Positions 33,950-43,854 of a stretch of DNA of 64,000 nt are shown here, piece by piece. The DNA lies in contig NZ_JAMJFL010000006.1 in the NCBI RefSeq assembly GCF_023544665.1, forward strand, positions 124,001 to 188,000, in the 5' to 3' direction. The translations under genes and the position numbers were made by a program. This stretch comes from Streptomyces sp. YS415 (GTDB lineage Bacteria > Actinomycetota > Actinomycetes > Streptomycetales > Streptomycetaceae). Numbering within the stretch: the first letter of the stretch is position 1; every line of letters begins with the position of its first letter. The notes under the pieces are model-generated. The model was not told where the DNA came from. It saw nothing but the letters and a program-made list of their open reading frames with translations, and ran no database searches.

Positions 33950-36400
33950 ATGGACGTGGGGGCGGGAATGGACGACGAGACACGCGACCGGCTCATCCAC
34001 CGGCTGAGCCTCGAGGACAAGGTGCGCCTGCTCACCGGCGCGACCACCTGGCGCACCGCCGGTGAATCCGCCATCGGGCTGCGGGAGATGGTGACCTCGG
34101 ACGGACCCGCCGGTGTGCGCGGCGAGGCCTGGGACGAGCGGCGCACCTCGATCCTGCTGCCCTCCGCCTCCGCCGTGGGGGCGATGTGGGACGAGGACCT
34201 GGTGGAGCGGCTCGGCGGCCTGCTCGCCACCGAGGCCGCCCGCAAAGGCGTCGACGTCGTCCTGGCCCCCACGCTCAACCTCCACCGCAGCCCGCTGGGC
34301 GGCCGCCACTTCGAGTGCTTCTCCGAGGACCCGGAACTGACGGGGCGTACCGGGGCAGCGCTGATCCGTGGCATCCAGGCCCTCGGGGTGGCGGCCACCG
34401 CCAAGCACTACGTCGGCAACGACTCCGAGACCGACCGCCTGACCGTCGACGTCCGCGCCTCCGAACGCACCTTGCGCGAGGTGTACCTCGCACCCTTCGA
34501 GGCGGCCGTCGCGGCCGGGGTGTGGATGGTCATGGCGGGCTACAACGCCGTCGCCGGTACGACCATGACGGCCAGCCCGCTCCTGGCGGAACCCCTGAAG
34601 GGGGAATGGGGGTTCGACGGGGTTGCCGTCTCCGACTGGGCGGCCGTGCGCACCACCGAGGAAACCGCTCGCGCCGCCCTCGACCTGGCGATGCCGGGCC
34701 CGGACAGCCCCTGGGGCGCATCGCTGGTGCGGGCGGTGAAGGACGGCCTGGTCGCCGAGGAGGCGGTCGACGACAAGGTGCGCCGGCTGCTCCGGCTCGC
34801 CGACCGCGTGGGCGCGCTGGACCCGCATCACCGACGCCGGCCCCCGGCGTCGGCCTCCCGCGACACCCGGGCGCTGCTGCGCCGGGCCGTCAGTGCCGGT
34901 TCGGTGCTGCTGCACAACAAGGCCGTCCTGCCGTTCGACCCCGCCAAGCTCTCCACCGTCGCGGTCCTCGGCGTGCACGCCGCGTCCCCGCGCGTCCAAG
35001 GAGGCGGCAGCGCAGGCGTCTTCTGCTCCGACGTCGTCACCCCGCTTGCCGGCATCCGGGCCCGGCTGCGCGGACGGGCCCGGGTCGTGTACGCGCCCGG
35101 CCCGGCACTGGGCTCCCCGCCCGCCCCGCTCGACACCGACAGGTGCACCGACCCCGAGACCGGTGCCCCCGGCGTGCGGCTGCGGGTGCTGGATGCGGCG
35201 GGGCGGGAGCTGTACGCACAACGCAGGTTCTCGGGCCGACAGCTGGAACCGGACCTGCCTCCCGGCGCGCACACCGTGGAGATCGCCGCGGTCCTGCATC
35301 CCCGCGAGGCGGGGGAGTGGACCTTCGGTGTCGGGGGCTTCGGCCGCATGACCCTCACCGTCGACGGCCACACGCTGCTGGACGGGGAGTTCCCCGGCGA
35401 CACCGACGACCCGGCCGTCGTCCACGTCAACCCGCCCCTGCACACCGTGCGGACGGTACTGACCGCCAAGCGGCCCGTGCAGCTGGTGGCCCGCCGCGAA
35501 CTGGTGCCCGGACGCGGGCGCGCCACCGTCGTCGCCGCGGCGCCCCCGGAACCGGACACGGCAACCGCGCTCGCCGACGCGGTGCGGGCGGCGCAGGACG
35601 CCGATGCCGCGATCGTGGTCGTCGGCACCACCGAGCACAGCGAGACCGAGGGCTACGACCGCGCCGGCCTCTCGCTCGGAGGGCAACAGGACGAGCTGGT
35701 CCGCGCCGTGATCGCCGCGAACCCGCGCACGGTCGTCATCGTCAACAGCGGCGGCCCGGTCGAGCTGCCCTGGCGGCGGGAAGCGGGCGCCGTCCTGCTC
35801 GCCTGGTTCCCGGGGCAGGAGGCCGGGGCGGGCCTGGCCGACGTCCTGTTCGGCCTCGCCGAACCCGGCGGCCGGCTCCCCACCACCTGGGCGGCGTCCC
35901 TGACGGACGCCCCCGTCACCCGCACGCGGCCGGTCGACGGCCGGCTCGACTACGACGAGGGCCTGCACATCGGCCACCGGGCGTGGCTGCGCGCCGGACG
36001 GGAGCCCGCCTACTGGTTCGGCCACGGCCTCGGCTACACGACATGGCAGTACACGGCCGTGGAGGCCCCCGCCCACGTCACGGCGGGCGAGCCGTTCACC
36101 GTCCGGGTGACCGTGCGCAACACCGGCACCCGAGCCGGGCGCGAGGTCGTACAGGTCTATCTGTCCCGGCCCGATTCGGCGGTGGAGCGTCCGGTGCGCT
36201 GGTTCGCCGGGTACACGGCCGTCGAGGCGGAGGCGGGCCGGACGGCGACTGCCACGGTGGTCGTGGGCCCGTGCGCCGTGCGGCACTGGTCGGAGGAAGA
36301 CCACGGCTGGTGCGTGGAGCCCGGCCCCTACCGGCTCATGGTGGGCAGGTCGGCGGGGGACGTGCGGTGGGAGGGGAAGGTGACGCTCAGCGTCACCTGA
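33950..36400 (+). CDS. GH3 beta-glucosidase with PA14 insertion and Fn3-like C-terminus
   Basis: An 816-residue protein with no signal peptide. The GH3 N-terminal barrel has TSDGPAGVRGE, AKHYVGNDSE and the nucleophile in GVAVSDW (Asp229). A PA14-like domain is inserted near residues 400-500 (GEWTFGVGGFGRMTLTVDG), as in the KmBglI-type enzymes. The second GH3 domain and a fibronectin-III-like domain (PFTVRVTVRNTG) follow. It would cleave glucosidic oligomers in the cytosol after import, completing the breakdown begun by the secreted enzymes. An in-frame ATG at 33968 is a possible alternative start. The operator 13 nt upstream implies substrate induction. Confidence 0.9.
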   Translation: MDVGAGMDDETRDRLIHRLSLEDKVRLLTGATTWRTAGESAIGLREMVTSDGPAGVRGEAWDERRTSILLPSASAVGAMWDEDLVERLGGLLATEAARKGVDVVLAPTLNLHRSPLGGRHFECFSEDPELTGRTGAALIRGIQALGVAATAKHYVGNDSETDRLTVDVRASERTLREVYLAPFEAAVAAGVWMVMAGYNAVAGTTMTASPLLAEPLKGEWGFDGVAVSDWAAVRTTEETARAALDLAMPGPDSPWGASLVRAVKDGLVAEEAVDDKVRRLLRLADRVGALDPHHRRRPPASASRDTRALLRRAVSAGSVLLHNKAVLPFDPAKLSTVAVLGVHAASPRVQGGGSAGVFCSDVVTPLAGIRARLRGRARVVYAPGPALGSPPAPLDTDRCTDPETGAPGVRLRVLDAAGRELYAQRRFSGRQLEPDLPPGAHTVEIAAVLHPREAGEWTFGVGGFGRMTLTVDGHTLLDGEFPGDTDDPAVVHVNPPLHTVRTVLTAKRPVQLVARRELVPGRGRATVVAAAPPEPDTATALADAVRAAQDADAAIVVVGTTEHSETEGYDRAGLSLGGQQDELVRAVIAANPRTVVIVNSGGPVELPWRREAGAVLLAWFPGQEAGAGLADVLFGLAEPGGRLPTTWAASLTDAPVTRTRPVDGRLDYDEGLHIGHRAWLRAGREPAYWFGHGLGYTTWQYTAVEAPAHVTAGEPFTVRVTVRNTGTRAGREVVQVYLSRPDSAVERPVRWFAGYTAVEAEAGRTATATVVVGPCAVRHWSEEDHGWCVEPGPYRLMVGRSAGDVRWEGKVTLSVT

Positions 36401-36467
36401 GGAGCGGGGCTGCCAAGTGACGCGGTGTCCCTGTTACTCGGTTCGAGACAAGGGCAACCGACTTTGC

Positions 36468-36734
36468 ATGAATCGCGATGCGGTAGTGCAGGCCGCCACG
36501 AACAGCGATGGCGGCGGTTGGGTATTCGTCCTGATCCTGTGCTTCTTCCTGGTCATGGGGCTGGTCCAAGTCGTACGCCCTCAGTTGCTGTGGAAGGCCA
36601 ACAGCCGTCTTCAGCGAGGCTGGGTGAAGAATCCCGAGGCGACGGAGCCCACGAGCAGGGGCTACGCAATGAACCGGGTGGTGGGCGTGATCTTCTTGGG
36701 CTTCGTCGTATGGATGCTGATACAGCGGATCTGA
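36468..36734 (+). CDS. Small two-helix membrane protein (possibly DUF6199-like)
   Basis: About 88 residues with two hydrophobic segments, WVFVLILCFFLVMGLVQVV and VVGVIFLGFVVWMLI. They are separated by a polar part containing RPQLLWKANSRLQRGWVKNP. The P...WK pattern between two helices recalls the DUF6199 family, but this is from memory. The start is uncertain: ATG at 36468 or an in-frame codon further upstream. Function unknown. Confidence 0.55.
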   Translation: MNRDAVVQAATNSDGGGWVFVLILCFFLVMGLVQVVRPQLLWKANSRLQRGWVKNPEATEPTSRGYAMNRVVGVIFLGFVVWMLIQRI

Positions 36735-36807
36735 CGTCTTCAACGCGGTCGGCTCCTCGCCTCTCGCCGGAAGTGCCGGATCGGCTCAGCTCGATAGCAT
36801 GCACGGC

Positions 36808-37245
36808 ATGGCCATCAAACTGGAGAACGTCGGCATCGCCGTCCGCGACCTCGAAGCGACGATCGCCTTTTTCACCGACCTCGGCCTCACGGTCGTCGGC
36901 CGTGACACGGTCAGCGGCGAGTGGACCGACACCGCTGTCGGCCTCGACGGCAATCACGCCAGGATCGCGATGCTCCAGACGCCGGACGGCCAAGGCCGCC
37001 TCGAGCTCTTCGAGTACATCCATCCCGAGGCGATCGAGTCGGAACCCACTCGTCCCAACGAGATCGGCATGCATCGCGTCGCCTTCTCGGTCGACGACAT
37101 CGACAAAGCCCTCGAGACAGCGGCAAAGCACGGATGCCGTCCGCTGCGCGGTGTGGCGACCTACCAGGACCTCTACAAGCTCACCTACCTCCGCGGTCCC
37201 AGCGGCATCCTGGTGATGCTCGCCGAGGAGCTGAAGAAGGACTGA
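36808..37245 (+). CDS. VOC-family protein (glyoxalase-like)
   Basis: A protein of about 145 residues with two VOC half-repeats: KLENVGIAVRDLEATIAFFTDLGL and IGMHRVAFSVDDIDKALETAA, ending YLRGPSGILVMLAEEL. His, Glu and related ligand positions fit a metal-binding VOC protein. A TAGCAT hexamer lies seven bases before the ATG at 36808, and no ribosome site is present, so it is probably leaderless. An ATG at 36799 is the alternative. It is followed 18 nt later by an SRPBCC gene and likely forms an operon with it. Confidence 0.8.
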   Translation: MAIKLENVGIAVRDLEATIAFFTDLGLTVVGRDTVSGEWTDTAVGLDGNHARIAMLQTPDGQGRLELFEYIHPEAIESEPTRPNEIGMHRVAFSVDDIDKALETAAKHGCRPLRGVATYQDLYKLTYLRGPSGILVMLAEELKKD

Positions 37246-37263
37246 CCGGAAGGGCGCACCGCC

Positions 37264-37755
37264 GTGAAGTACACCGTCTCGATCGAGATCGCCCTGCCGC
37301 GGGAGAGAGCGGTCCAGCTGCTCGCCGACCCGGCCCACCTGCCCAAGTGGCTGCGGGGTCTGGTGCTGCACGAGCCGCTGAGCGGGGTGCACGGGCAGGT
37401 CGGTACCACGTCGCGGGTCGTGATGCAGATGGGGCGGCAGAAGATCGAGTGCACCGAGACCATCACGCGCCGGGAACCGGTGGACCTGCGCGAGATCCCG
37501 AAGACGAGCGTCGTTCACTTCGACCGCGAGATCGTCGGCGAGGGCATGTGGAGCGCCGTGCGCGACCGGCTGACCGAAACCGGCCCGGAAACGACGCTCT
37601 GGGAGAGCGAGAACGAATACCGGTTCAACGGCATCCTGATGAAGCTGGTGGGGCTTCTGATGCCTGGTGCCTTCCGCAAGCAGTCGCTGCAGCACATGCG
37701 GGACTTCAAGGCGTTCGCCGAGCTGGGAAAGGACGTCCGCGAAGCGCAGGACTGA
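37264..37755 (+). CDS. SRPBCC-family (polyketide cyclase/START-like) protein
   Basis: A 163-residue protein starting KYTVSIEIALPRERAVQLLADPAHLPKW, the usual SRPBCC opening of a beta-strand followed by two short helices. A long C-terminal helix (GAFRKQSLQHMRDFKAFAEL) completes the helix-grip fold, which binds hydrophobic ligands. The GTG start has GGAAGGG upstream. It probably shares a transcript with the preceding VOC gene. Ligand unknown. Confidence 0.8.
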   Translation: MKYTVSIEIALPRERAVQLLADPAHLPKWLRGLVLHEPLSGVHGQVGTTSRVVMQMGRQKIECTETITRREPVDLREIPKTSVVHFDREIVGEGMWSAVRDRLTETGPETTLWESENEYRFNGILMKLVGLLMPGAFRKQSLQHMRDFKAFAELGKDVREAQD

Positions 37756-37787
37756 TCCGCTTGCGGACAAGGCCGCGCAGTCGGAGC

Positions 37788-39008
37788 TCAGGGCGTGAGG
37801 GAGTTCTGGTCGTGGTCGCCCCATTCGGCGATCAGGACCGTGGCGTCGTCGTCCAGGTGGCCGTCGTGGTGGGCGAGGACGGCGTGGGTGAGGCGGCGCA
37901 GGGTCTCGTGCACCGTGAACTGGTCGGCGTGGTGGCGTACGACGTAGTCGAGGAAGCGGTCCAGGCCGAACTGCCGCCCTTCGGCGTCACGGGCTTCGAC
38001 GACGCCGTCGGTGTAGAGGATGAGGCGGTCGCCGGTCTGCAGCTGTTCGTGGCAGACGGTCACCGGTAGTCCCAGGGCGGTGCCCATGGGGCCGGCCGGG
38101 CGGCATCGCAGCTCGTGGGGCCAGCGTCCGGAGCGCAGCAGGATCGGCAGGTGGTGGCCGCGGTTGATCCAGGTGAGGCGTCCGGTGTTCAGATCGAGGT
38201 CGGCGATGATGCCGGTGACGTAGCGGCTGGTGCCGAACTGTGAGAGCAGGGTGTCCTCGACCGCCTGGGAGGTCTGGACGAGGTCGGCGCCCTGGCGGCG
38301 TGCGTTGCGGCAGGTGGCGACCGCCATGTTGGCGGTCAGGCCCGCGGTGGCGTCGTGCCCCATGGCATCGAAGACCGACAGGTGCAGCACCCGGTCGGCC
38401 ACGGCGTAGTCGAAGGCGTCGCCGCCGACGTCGTAGGCCGGTTCCGAGACGGCGGCGACGGTGGTGGCGTGGCCGGCGAAGGCCGAGGGCGGGGTGAGAT
38501 GCCACTGCATCTCGGCGGCCACACTCATGGGCGCGGTCCGGATCAGCCGGGCGTAGGAGTCGCTGAAGGCCCGCTTGCTCAGCAGCAGCAGGGCCACCAT
38601 CGACGCCAGTTCGCGCAGCGCGTCACGGGTTTGGTCGTCGTCCCGGTCGGTGTCCGCGCGCACCATGCCCAGGCGTTCCACGCCGTCGGTGACGGGCACC
38701 CACCACCGGCGGCGCTCGCGCCCGCACGCCGCATCCGGCTCGGCGACCATGTCCACCCGCTGGAACGCCAGCCCCGCCACGGTGGTGTCGACCGGCAGCT
38801 CCGCACCGCCCGCACCGGCGTCCAGGCCCTGCCCGGTGACCTGGCGCAGCACCTTGCCTTGCAAGTCGACCACGAAGAACGCCACATCGTGCAAGCCGAT
38901 GGCCTCAGCGTGGTCGGCCACCAGAGCCGGCAGCTCCTCCAGCGCCGCCTCATGGCTGACCATCATCAGATCGGTCAGCGCCCTGCCCACCAGCGCCCGC
39001 TCGATCAC
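37788..39008 (-). CDS. PP2C/SpoIIE-type serine phosphatase with N-terminal GAF-like domain
   Basis: A 406-residue protein. Residues 1-165 look like a GAF-type sensor (DVAFFVVDLQGKVLRQVTGQGL). Residues 190-400 are a SpoIIE/PP2C phosphatase with the metal motifs DVGGDAFDYAV and FDAMGHDATAGL, then LYTDGVVEARD. It would dephosphorylate an anti-sigma-factor antagonist, as in the Streptomyces stress-sigma partner-switching systems. I chose the GTG at 39008 with a GGAAGGGG site 11 nt away; an in-frame ATG at 39089 is possible. No anti-sigma kinase domain is fused and no partner gene lies nearby. Confidence 0.87.
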   Translation of the reverse strand: MIERALVGRALTDLMMVSHEAALEELPALVADHAEAIGLHDVAFFVVDLQGKVLRQVTGQGLDAGAGGAELPVDTTVAGLAFQRVDMVAEPDAACGRERRRWWVPVTDGVERLGMVRADTDRDDDQTRDALRELASMVALLLLSKRAFSDSYARLIRTAPMSVAAEMQWHLTPPSAFAGHATTVAAVSEPAYDVGGDAFDYAVADRVLHLSVFDAMGHDATAGLTANMAVATCRNARRQGADLVQTSQAVEDTLLSQFGTSRYVTGIIADLDLNTGRLTWINRGHHLPILLRSGRWPHELRCRPAGPMGTALGLPVTVCHEQLQTGDRLILYTDGVVEARDAEGRQFGLDRFLDYVVRHHADQFTVHETLRRLTHAVLAHHDGHLDDDATVLIAEWGDHDQNSLTP

Positions 39009-39152
39009 AGGACGTGTCCCCTTCCGGCGGTTTCTCCCCAGATAGCCGCTGAGGAGACTTCGGTACCTACCGACTACCCCGCTTGCCACTCGATGCTCTC
39101 GGTGGCCGGTCGGCGCCGTGCGGGTCCAGGAGGCAGGAGGGAGGACCGGAGA

Positions 39153-40865
39153 TCATGTCGGTTCGCCCTTGTGGTCGGTGGCGTCGATGGCGTCACGCCT
39201 GCCGGCGTTCACCTGCTCCTCGACTTCGGCGAGTTCCGGGTGGTGGTTGTCGAAGGCGGGGGATTCGGAGCGGATACGGGGCAGGGCGTTGAAGTTGTGG
39301 CGGGGCGGCGGGCAGGAGGTGGCCCACTCCAGGGAGCGGCCGTAGCCCCAGGGGTCGTCGACCTCGATCTTCTTGCCGTACTTGGCGGTCTTCCAGACGT
39401 TGTAGAGGAAGGGCAGGGTCGACAGACCCAGCAGGAAGGAGCCGATGGAGGAGACGGTGTTCAGGGCGGTGAAGCCGTCGGCGGCGAGGTAGTCGGCGTA
39501 ACGACGGGGCATGCCCTCCGCGCCGAGCCAGTGCTGCACCAGGAACGTCGTGTGGAAGCCGACGAAGAGCGTCCAGAAATGCATCTTCTCGAGCCGGAAG
39601 TCCAGCATGGTGCCGGTCATCTTCGGCCACCAGAAACTGAACCCGCCGAACATCGCGAAGACGATCGTCCCGAACAGCACGTAGTGGAAGTGGGCCACCA
39701 CGAAGTAGCTGTCGGTGACGTGGAAGTCCATTGGCGGTGAGGCGAGCAGCACACCGGTCAGCCCGCCGAACAGGAACGTCACCAGGAAGCCGCACGCCCA
39801 CAGCATCGGCGGCTCGAACGAGATCGAGCCCCGCCACATCGTGCCGATCCAGTTGAAGAACTTCACTCCGGTCGGCACGGCGATCAGGAAGCTCATGAAG
39901 GAGAAGAACGGCAGCAGCACGGCACCGGTGGCGAACATGTGGTGCGCCCAGACGACCACGGACAGACCGGTGATGGCGATCGTGGCGCCCACCAGCCCCA
40001 TGTAGCCGAAGATCGGTTTGCGGGAGAAGACCGGAAGGATCTCGGTGATGACGCCGAAGAAGGGCAGGGCGAGGATGTAGACCTCGGGGTGGCCGAAGAA
40101 CCAGAACAGGTGCTGCCACAGGATCGCCCCGCCGTTCTGCGGGTCGAAGATGTGGGCCCCGAACTTGCGGTCCGCCTCCAGGGCGAACAGCGCCGCCGCC
40201 AGGACCGGGAACGCGAGCAGGACCAGCACCGACGTGAGCAGGACGTTCCACGTGAAGATCGGCATCCGGAACATGGTCATGCCGGGTGCGCGCATGCAGA
40301 TGATCGTGGTGATGAAGTTGACCGCGCCGAGGATCGTGCCGAAGCCGGCCAGCGCCAGCCCCATGATCCACAGGTCGCCCCCGATCTGAGCGGTGCGCTC
40401 ACCGCCGCTGAGCGGGGTGTAGGCGGTCCAGCCGAAGTCGGCGGCGCCGTCGGGGGTCAGGAAGCTGCCGAGGACGATCAGGCCGCCGAAGGCGAACAGC
40501 CAGTACGAAAACATGTTCAGCCGGGGGAAGGCGACGTCCGGGGAGCCGATCTGCAGCGGCATGATCGCATTGGCGAAGCCGGCGAACGTCGGGGTGGCGA
40601 ACAGCAGCAGCATGATCGTGCCGTGCATCGTGAACGCCTGGTTGTACTGCTCATTGGACAGGAACTGCAGCCCGGGCCGGGCCAGCTCCGCCCTGATCGC
40701 CATCGCCAGCGCCCCGCCGATCAGGAAGAACGCGAACGACGTGATCAGGTAGAGATGACCGATCTTCTTGTGATCGGTGGTGGTCAGCCAGGAGACGATC
40801 ATCCGGCCCCGGCTGCGCCGTCCCTTGACCGGCACCAACGTGACCGGTGCAGCTTCAGCAGCCAT
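39153..40865 (-). CDS. ctaD: Cytochrome c oxidase subunit I (orphan copy)
   Basis: A 570-residue, twelve-helix membrane protein. It has all heme/copper ligand segments: [30 protein letters not shown] with the His-Tyr crosslink pair, VWAHHMF, and [17 protein letters not shown]. It is the catalytic subunit of the aa3-type terminal oxidase that reduces O2 and pumps protons. The other subunit genes (ctaC, ctaE, ctaF) and the qcr genes are absent, so it is a separate copy outside the main ctaCDFE-qcrCAB cluster. The gene is preceded by a long intergenic region shared with the cold-shock gene. Confidence 0.95.
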   Translation of the reverse strand: MAAEAAPVTLVPVKGRRSRGRMIVSWLTTTDHKKIGHLYLITSFAFFLIGGALAMAIRAELARPGLQFLSNEQYNQAFTMHGTIMLLLFATPTFAGFANAIMPLQIGSPDVAFPRLNMFSYWLFAFGGLIVLGSFLTPDGAADFGWTAYTPLSGGERTAQIGGDLWIMGLALAGFGTILGAVNFITTIICMRAPGMTMFRMPIFTWNVLLTSVLVLLAFPVLAAALFALEADRKFGAHIFDPQNGGAILWQHLFWFFGHPEVYILALPFFGVITEILPVFSRKPIFGYMGLVGATIAITGLSVVVWAHHMFATGAVLLPFFSFMSFLIAVPTGVKFFNWIGTMWRGSISFEPPMLWACGFLVTFLFGGLTGVLLASPPMDFHVTDSYFVVAHFHYVLFGTIVFAMFGGFSFWWPKMTGTMLDFRLEKMHFWTLFVGFHTTFLVQHWLGAEGMPRRYADYLAADGFTALNTVSSIGSFLLGLSTLPFLYNVWKTAKYGKKIEVDDPWGYGRSLEWATSCPPPRHNFNALPRIRSESPAFDNHHPELAEVEEQVNAGRRDAIDATDHKGEPT

Positions 40866-41445
40866 CGAGTCCCTTATCCGTTGAAGTGCGGTGTTCAGCT
40901 GTCAGGGTTCCGCAAAACGCTCAGGCATCGCATGCTGACGCGCTGTGAGGCGTGGAGCGCGCCTACTGTGTAACCAAATGGCGCGGGTCCACACGGCGTC
41001 TTCAGTGCTGGATCCCCTTGCGCCTGCATGGTCGTTGGGCGCCGGGATGGACGGGTCCTCGGGACGTCGAGCATCCGTGGCATGGCCGCTGCGCCACGCA
41101 CGTCCCGGGTGGGCCGGTGGATCGCGGCGCGCCCCCTGCCCGCCGAAACGCTGCGCTCCGCCTGGCTCAATATCTGTGCCCGCGGACTTAGATTTCAACG
41201 GAACATGCGGACAGATTCTCTGCCGCAATAAAGGGACCGGCATTTTTCCCCGCACATGGACCGCTGAGGCGTGCTACTGTCGATCTCAGTTGCAGTTGTG
41301 GTTCCCGACTTCAAGTGCCTCCGGCAGGCTTCATGCCGCTGGAAGCGCTTTTGTATTTCCGGTCTTTTCCGGCGGGGTGATCAACGCGGCGACACGGGGT
41401 CCGCGCAGTGTGGACCCCGATGCACTGCCCCAAAGGAGAAATGAC
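40866..41445. other. Long divergent intergenic region between ctaD and the cold-shock gene
   Basis: About 580 nt with promoters for both genes. I see no supported coding frame. The right part probably forms a long 5' leader of the cold-shock mRNA, because a stem-loop and ribosome site lie there. GC content drops around 41200-41370 (runs such as CTTAGATTTCAACGG and CTTTTGTATTTCC). Confidence 0.5.
41396..41418 (+). other. Stem-loop in the cold-shock mRNA leader
   Basis: GGGGTCC (41396-41402) pairs perfectly with GGACCCC (41412-41418) around a 9-nt loop. It lies 13 nt before the AAAGGAG ribosome site. It may affect mRNA stability or translation at low temperature; that is inference. Confidence 0.5.
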
Positions 41446-41649
41446 ATGGCTGCTGGTACCGTGAAGTGGTTCAACGCGGAAAAGGGCTTCGGCTTCATCG
41501 AGCAGGACGGTGGCGGCGCTGACGTGTTCGCCCACTACTCGAACATCGCCGCCCAGGGCTTCCGCGAGCTGCTTGAGGGCCAGAAGGTGACCTTCGACAT
41601 CGCGCAGGGCCAGAAGGGCCCGACGGCCGAGAACATCGTTCCCGCCTGA
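41446..41649 (+). CDS. Cold-shock protein (CspA family)
   Basis: A 67-residue single cold-shock domain. RNP1 is KGFGFIEQ and RNP2 is VFAHYS, and the start is [13 protein letters not shown]. It binds single-stranded RNA or DNA as an RNA chaperone. The ATG at 41446 has an AAAGGAG site. A strong UUCG-looped terminator follows directly. The DEAD-box helicase downstream in the same direction is a typical functional companion. Confidence 0.97.
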   Translation: MAAGTVKWFNAEKGFGFIEQDGGGADVFAHYSNIAAQGFRELLEGQKVTFDIAQGQKGPTAENIVPA

Positions 41650-41668
41650 CGCTGACGCGCACTTCGTA

Positions 41669-41705
41669 GCTGGGGCCCGCATCCTTCGGGGTGCGGGCCC
41701 CAGCT
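41669..41705 (+). terminator. Strong terminator after the cold-shock gene
   Basis: A 17-bp GC-rich stem (14 perfect outer pairs, AGCTGGGGCCCGCA with its complement, then one T-G wobble and two GC pairs) capped by a TTCG tetraloop. It begins 19 nt after the stop codon. Confidence 0.9.
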
Positions 41706-41950
41706 GCTCGCTTTTCCCGCAGTGCTTCTTCCTGCGGACGACAATCAGGTAAGCCGCCTTCATGGCGTCATCGCGGTGAACGCCCCACTGTTGCGTCCAC
41801 TCCGCGTCACTCATTCCAGCGACTGTGCCCGCGCGATATTTCCGCCGGTCAGATTCGCTTTCCCGTTACACCGGCTCATTCTTGCAATTCTCAGTGCTGC
41901 TCATCGCTGCGGGAATTCCTTGATATGTGCCGCATCGAGGAAGGTTCCGC

Positions 41951-43447
41951 ATGAACCGCACACGTACGAACGACCGCTTCCCCCGCACCCGCAACGGCAG
42001 CGCCGACTCCGGACGGGGCGGCAGCCGATTCGGTTCGTCGGCCACGAGCCGCTCCGGCGGGCCGAGCCGTTCCGGTGGTTACGGCCGTCGGCCCGCCGCC
42101 GTGCAGGGGGAGTTCGCGCTGCCCAAGACGATCACTCCCGCGCTTCCCGCCGTGGAGGGCTTCGCCGATCTCGACATGCCCCGGGCGCTGCTGTCCGCGC
42201 TCGGTTCGCAAGGCGTGACCGTGCCGTTCCCGATCCAGGCCGCGACCCTGCCGAACGCCCTCGCCGGCCGTGACGTGCTCGGCCGTGGCCGCACCGGTTC
42301 CGGCAAGACCCTCGCCTTCGGGCTGGCGCTGCTGGCCCGTACGGCCGGGCAGCGCGCGGAGCCCGGGCAGCCGCTCGGGCTGATCCTGGTACCCACGCGT
42401 GAGCTGGCGCAGCAGGTCACCGACGCGCTGACCCCGTACGCCCGGTCCGTCAGGCTGCGGCTGGCCACGGTGGTGGGCGGCATGTCCATCGGCAGGCAGG
42501 TGAGCGCGCTGCGGGGTGGCGCCGAGGTCGTCGTCGCCACGCCGGGACGCCTCAAGGACCTCATCGACCGCGGCGACTGCCGGCTGAACCAGGTGTCCAT
42601 CACCGTCCTCGACGAGGCCGACCAGATGGCCGACATGGGCTTCATGCCGCAGGTCACTGCCCTGCTCGACCAGGTGCGCCCGGAGGGCCAGCGGATGCTG
42701 TTCTCCGCCACCCTGGACCGCAACGTCGACCTGCTCGTCCGCCGCTACCTGACGGACCCGGTGGTCCACTCCGTCGACCCCTCGGCCGGAGCCGTCACCA
42801 CGATGGAGCATCACGTGCTGCACGTGCACGGCGCCGACAAGCACGCGGCGACCACGCACATTGCCGCACGCGACGGTCGCGTGATCATGTTCTTGGACAC
42901 CAAGCACGCCGTCGACGGCCTCACCGAGCACCTCCTGAACAGCGGGGTACGGGCCGCCGCCCTGCACGGCGGGAAGTCGCAGCCGCAGCGCACGCGCACG
43001 CTGGCGCAGTTCAAGACCGGGCACGTCAACGTGCTGGTGGCGACCAACGTCGCGGCCCGCGGCATCCACGTCGACAACCTCGACCTCGTCGTCAACGTCG
43101 ACCCGCCGACCGACCACAAGGACTACCTCCACCGCGGCGGCCGTACGGCCCGCGCCGGCGAGTCCGGCAGTGTCGTCACCCTGGTCACCCCGAACCAGCG
43201 CCGTGGCATGACCCGCCTCATGGCGTCGGCCGGCATCGTCCCGCAGACCACCCAGGTCCGCAGCGGCGAAGAGGCCCTGCAGCGCATCACCGGCGCCCAA
43301 GCCCCCTCCGGCGTCCCGGTCGTCATCACCGCACCCGTGGTCGAACGCCCCAAGAAGCGCGGCACCACCTCACGCGGTCGCCGCCGCCCTGCCTCGGCGA
43401 CCCGCCGCGCGCCCCTGGGGCAGTCCACCACCGGTGCGGCGGCGTAG
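41951..43447 (+). CDS. DEAD-box ATP-dependent RNA helicase (RhlE-like)
   Basis: A 498-residue protein. A disordered Arg/Gly/Ser-rich N-terminus (1-55) precedes helicase domain 1 with the Q-motif PFPIQAATLP, motif I GRTGSGKT (K119), PTRELAQQ, LDEADQM and FSATL. Helicase domain 2 has FLDTKHAVD, VATNVAARGIHVD and the motif VI HRGGRTARAG. The tail is basic. It unwinds RNA, likely at low temperature. The start has a GAGGAAGG site. The order csp, helicase, CBS-type protein, small protein recalls the Streptomyces coelicolor SCO5921-SCO5918 region. Confidence 0.93.
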   Translation: MNRTRTNDRFPRTRNGSADSGRGGSRFGSSATSRSGGPSRSGGYGRRPAAVQGEFALPKTITPALPAVEGFADLDMPRALLSALGSQGVTVPFPIQAATLPNALAGRDVLGRGRTGSGKTLAFGLALLARTAGQRAEPGQPLGLILVPTRELAQQVTDALTPYARSVRLRLATVVGGMSIGRQVSALRGGAEVVVATPGRLKDLIDRGDCRLNQVSITVLDEADQMADMGFMPQVTALLDQVRPEGQRMLFSATLDRNVDLLVRRYLTDPVVHSVDPSAGAVTTMEHHVLHVHGADKHAATTHIAARDGRVIMFLDTKHAVDGLTEHLLNSGVRAAALHGGKSQPQRTRTLAQFKTGHVNVLVATNVAARGIHVDNLDLVVNVDPPTDHKDYLHRGGRTARAGESGSVVTLVTPNQRRGMTRLMASAGIVPQTTQVRSGEEALQRITGAQAPSGVPVVITAPVVERPKKRGTTSRGRRRPASATRRAPLGQSTTGAAA

Positions 43448-43493
43448 AACCTTCGTGGTCCCAGAGCCGGCCCAACTCCGCAGGAGGCACCCT

Positions 43494-43805
43494 TTGACGC
43501 TGGACCAGACGCAGTTCCGCCCGGCGAGCGCCCGCCCCGCGCACGGCACGGTGGCCAACACCGTCGAGGCGGCCGGACCGCAGGTCTGGGCGGACATGAC
43601 CGTGGAGGTGGCGCTGTCCGTGATGGCCGCCGCCCGCACGGGGCATCTGGTCGTCTGCGACGAGGACGGGCTGGGCACCGGCATGGTCACCTGGGCCGGG
43701 CTCAGGGCTGTTCATGACGGCTCCGGCTACAGCGACCGCATCCGCCTGCGGGACATCGCCGACGAACACGACAACGCTCCGAGCGTCCTCGCCTTCTCCC
43801 GCTAG
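43494..43805 (+). CDS. Small single-CBS-like domain protein, TTG start
   Basis: A 103-residue protein. I assign a TTG start at 43494 because an ideal AGGAGG lies six bases upstream; no ATG or GTG fits. The part MTVEVALSVMAAARTGHLVVCDEDGLGTGMVTWAGLRAVHD looks like one CBS motif, as in signal-sensing protein tails. It lies 46 nt after the helicase and 49 nt before another small gene, so it is likely co-transcribed with both. It may act as an adenosine-nucleotide-sensing accessory of the cold-shock operon; that is inference. Confidence 0.72.
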   Translation: MTLDQTQFRPASARPAHGTVANTVEAAGPQVWADMTVEVALSVMAAARTGHLVVCDEDGLGTGMVTWAGLRAVHDGSGYSDRIRLRDIADEHDNAPSVLAFSR

Positions 43806-43854
43806 AAGGCCTCGGTGCAGGTCGACCCCCTCCCCCCTCTCTCTGTGAGGCATC

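Noticed and set aside
33731..36304. Very long open frame antisense to the GH3 gene (also 748-2076, 14633-15973 and 29240-30442 on the minus strand)
   Set aside because: These are high-GC antisense frames over clear enzymes. They lack domains, ribosome sites and plausible amino-acid composition.
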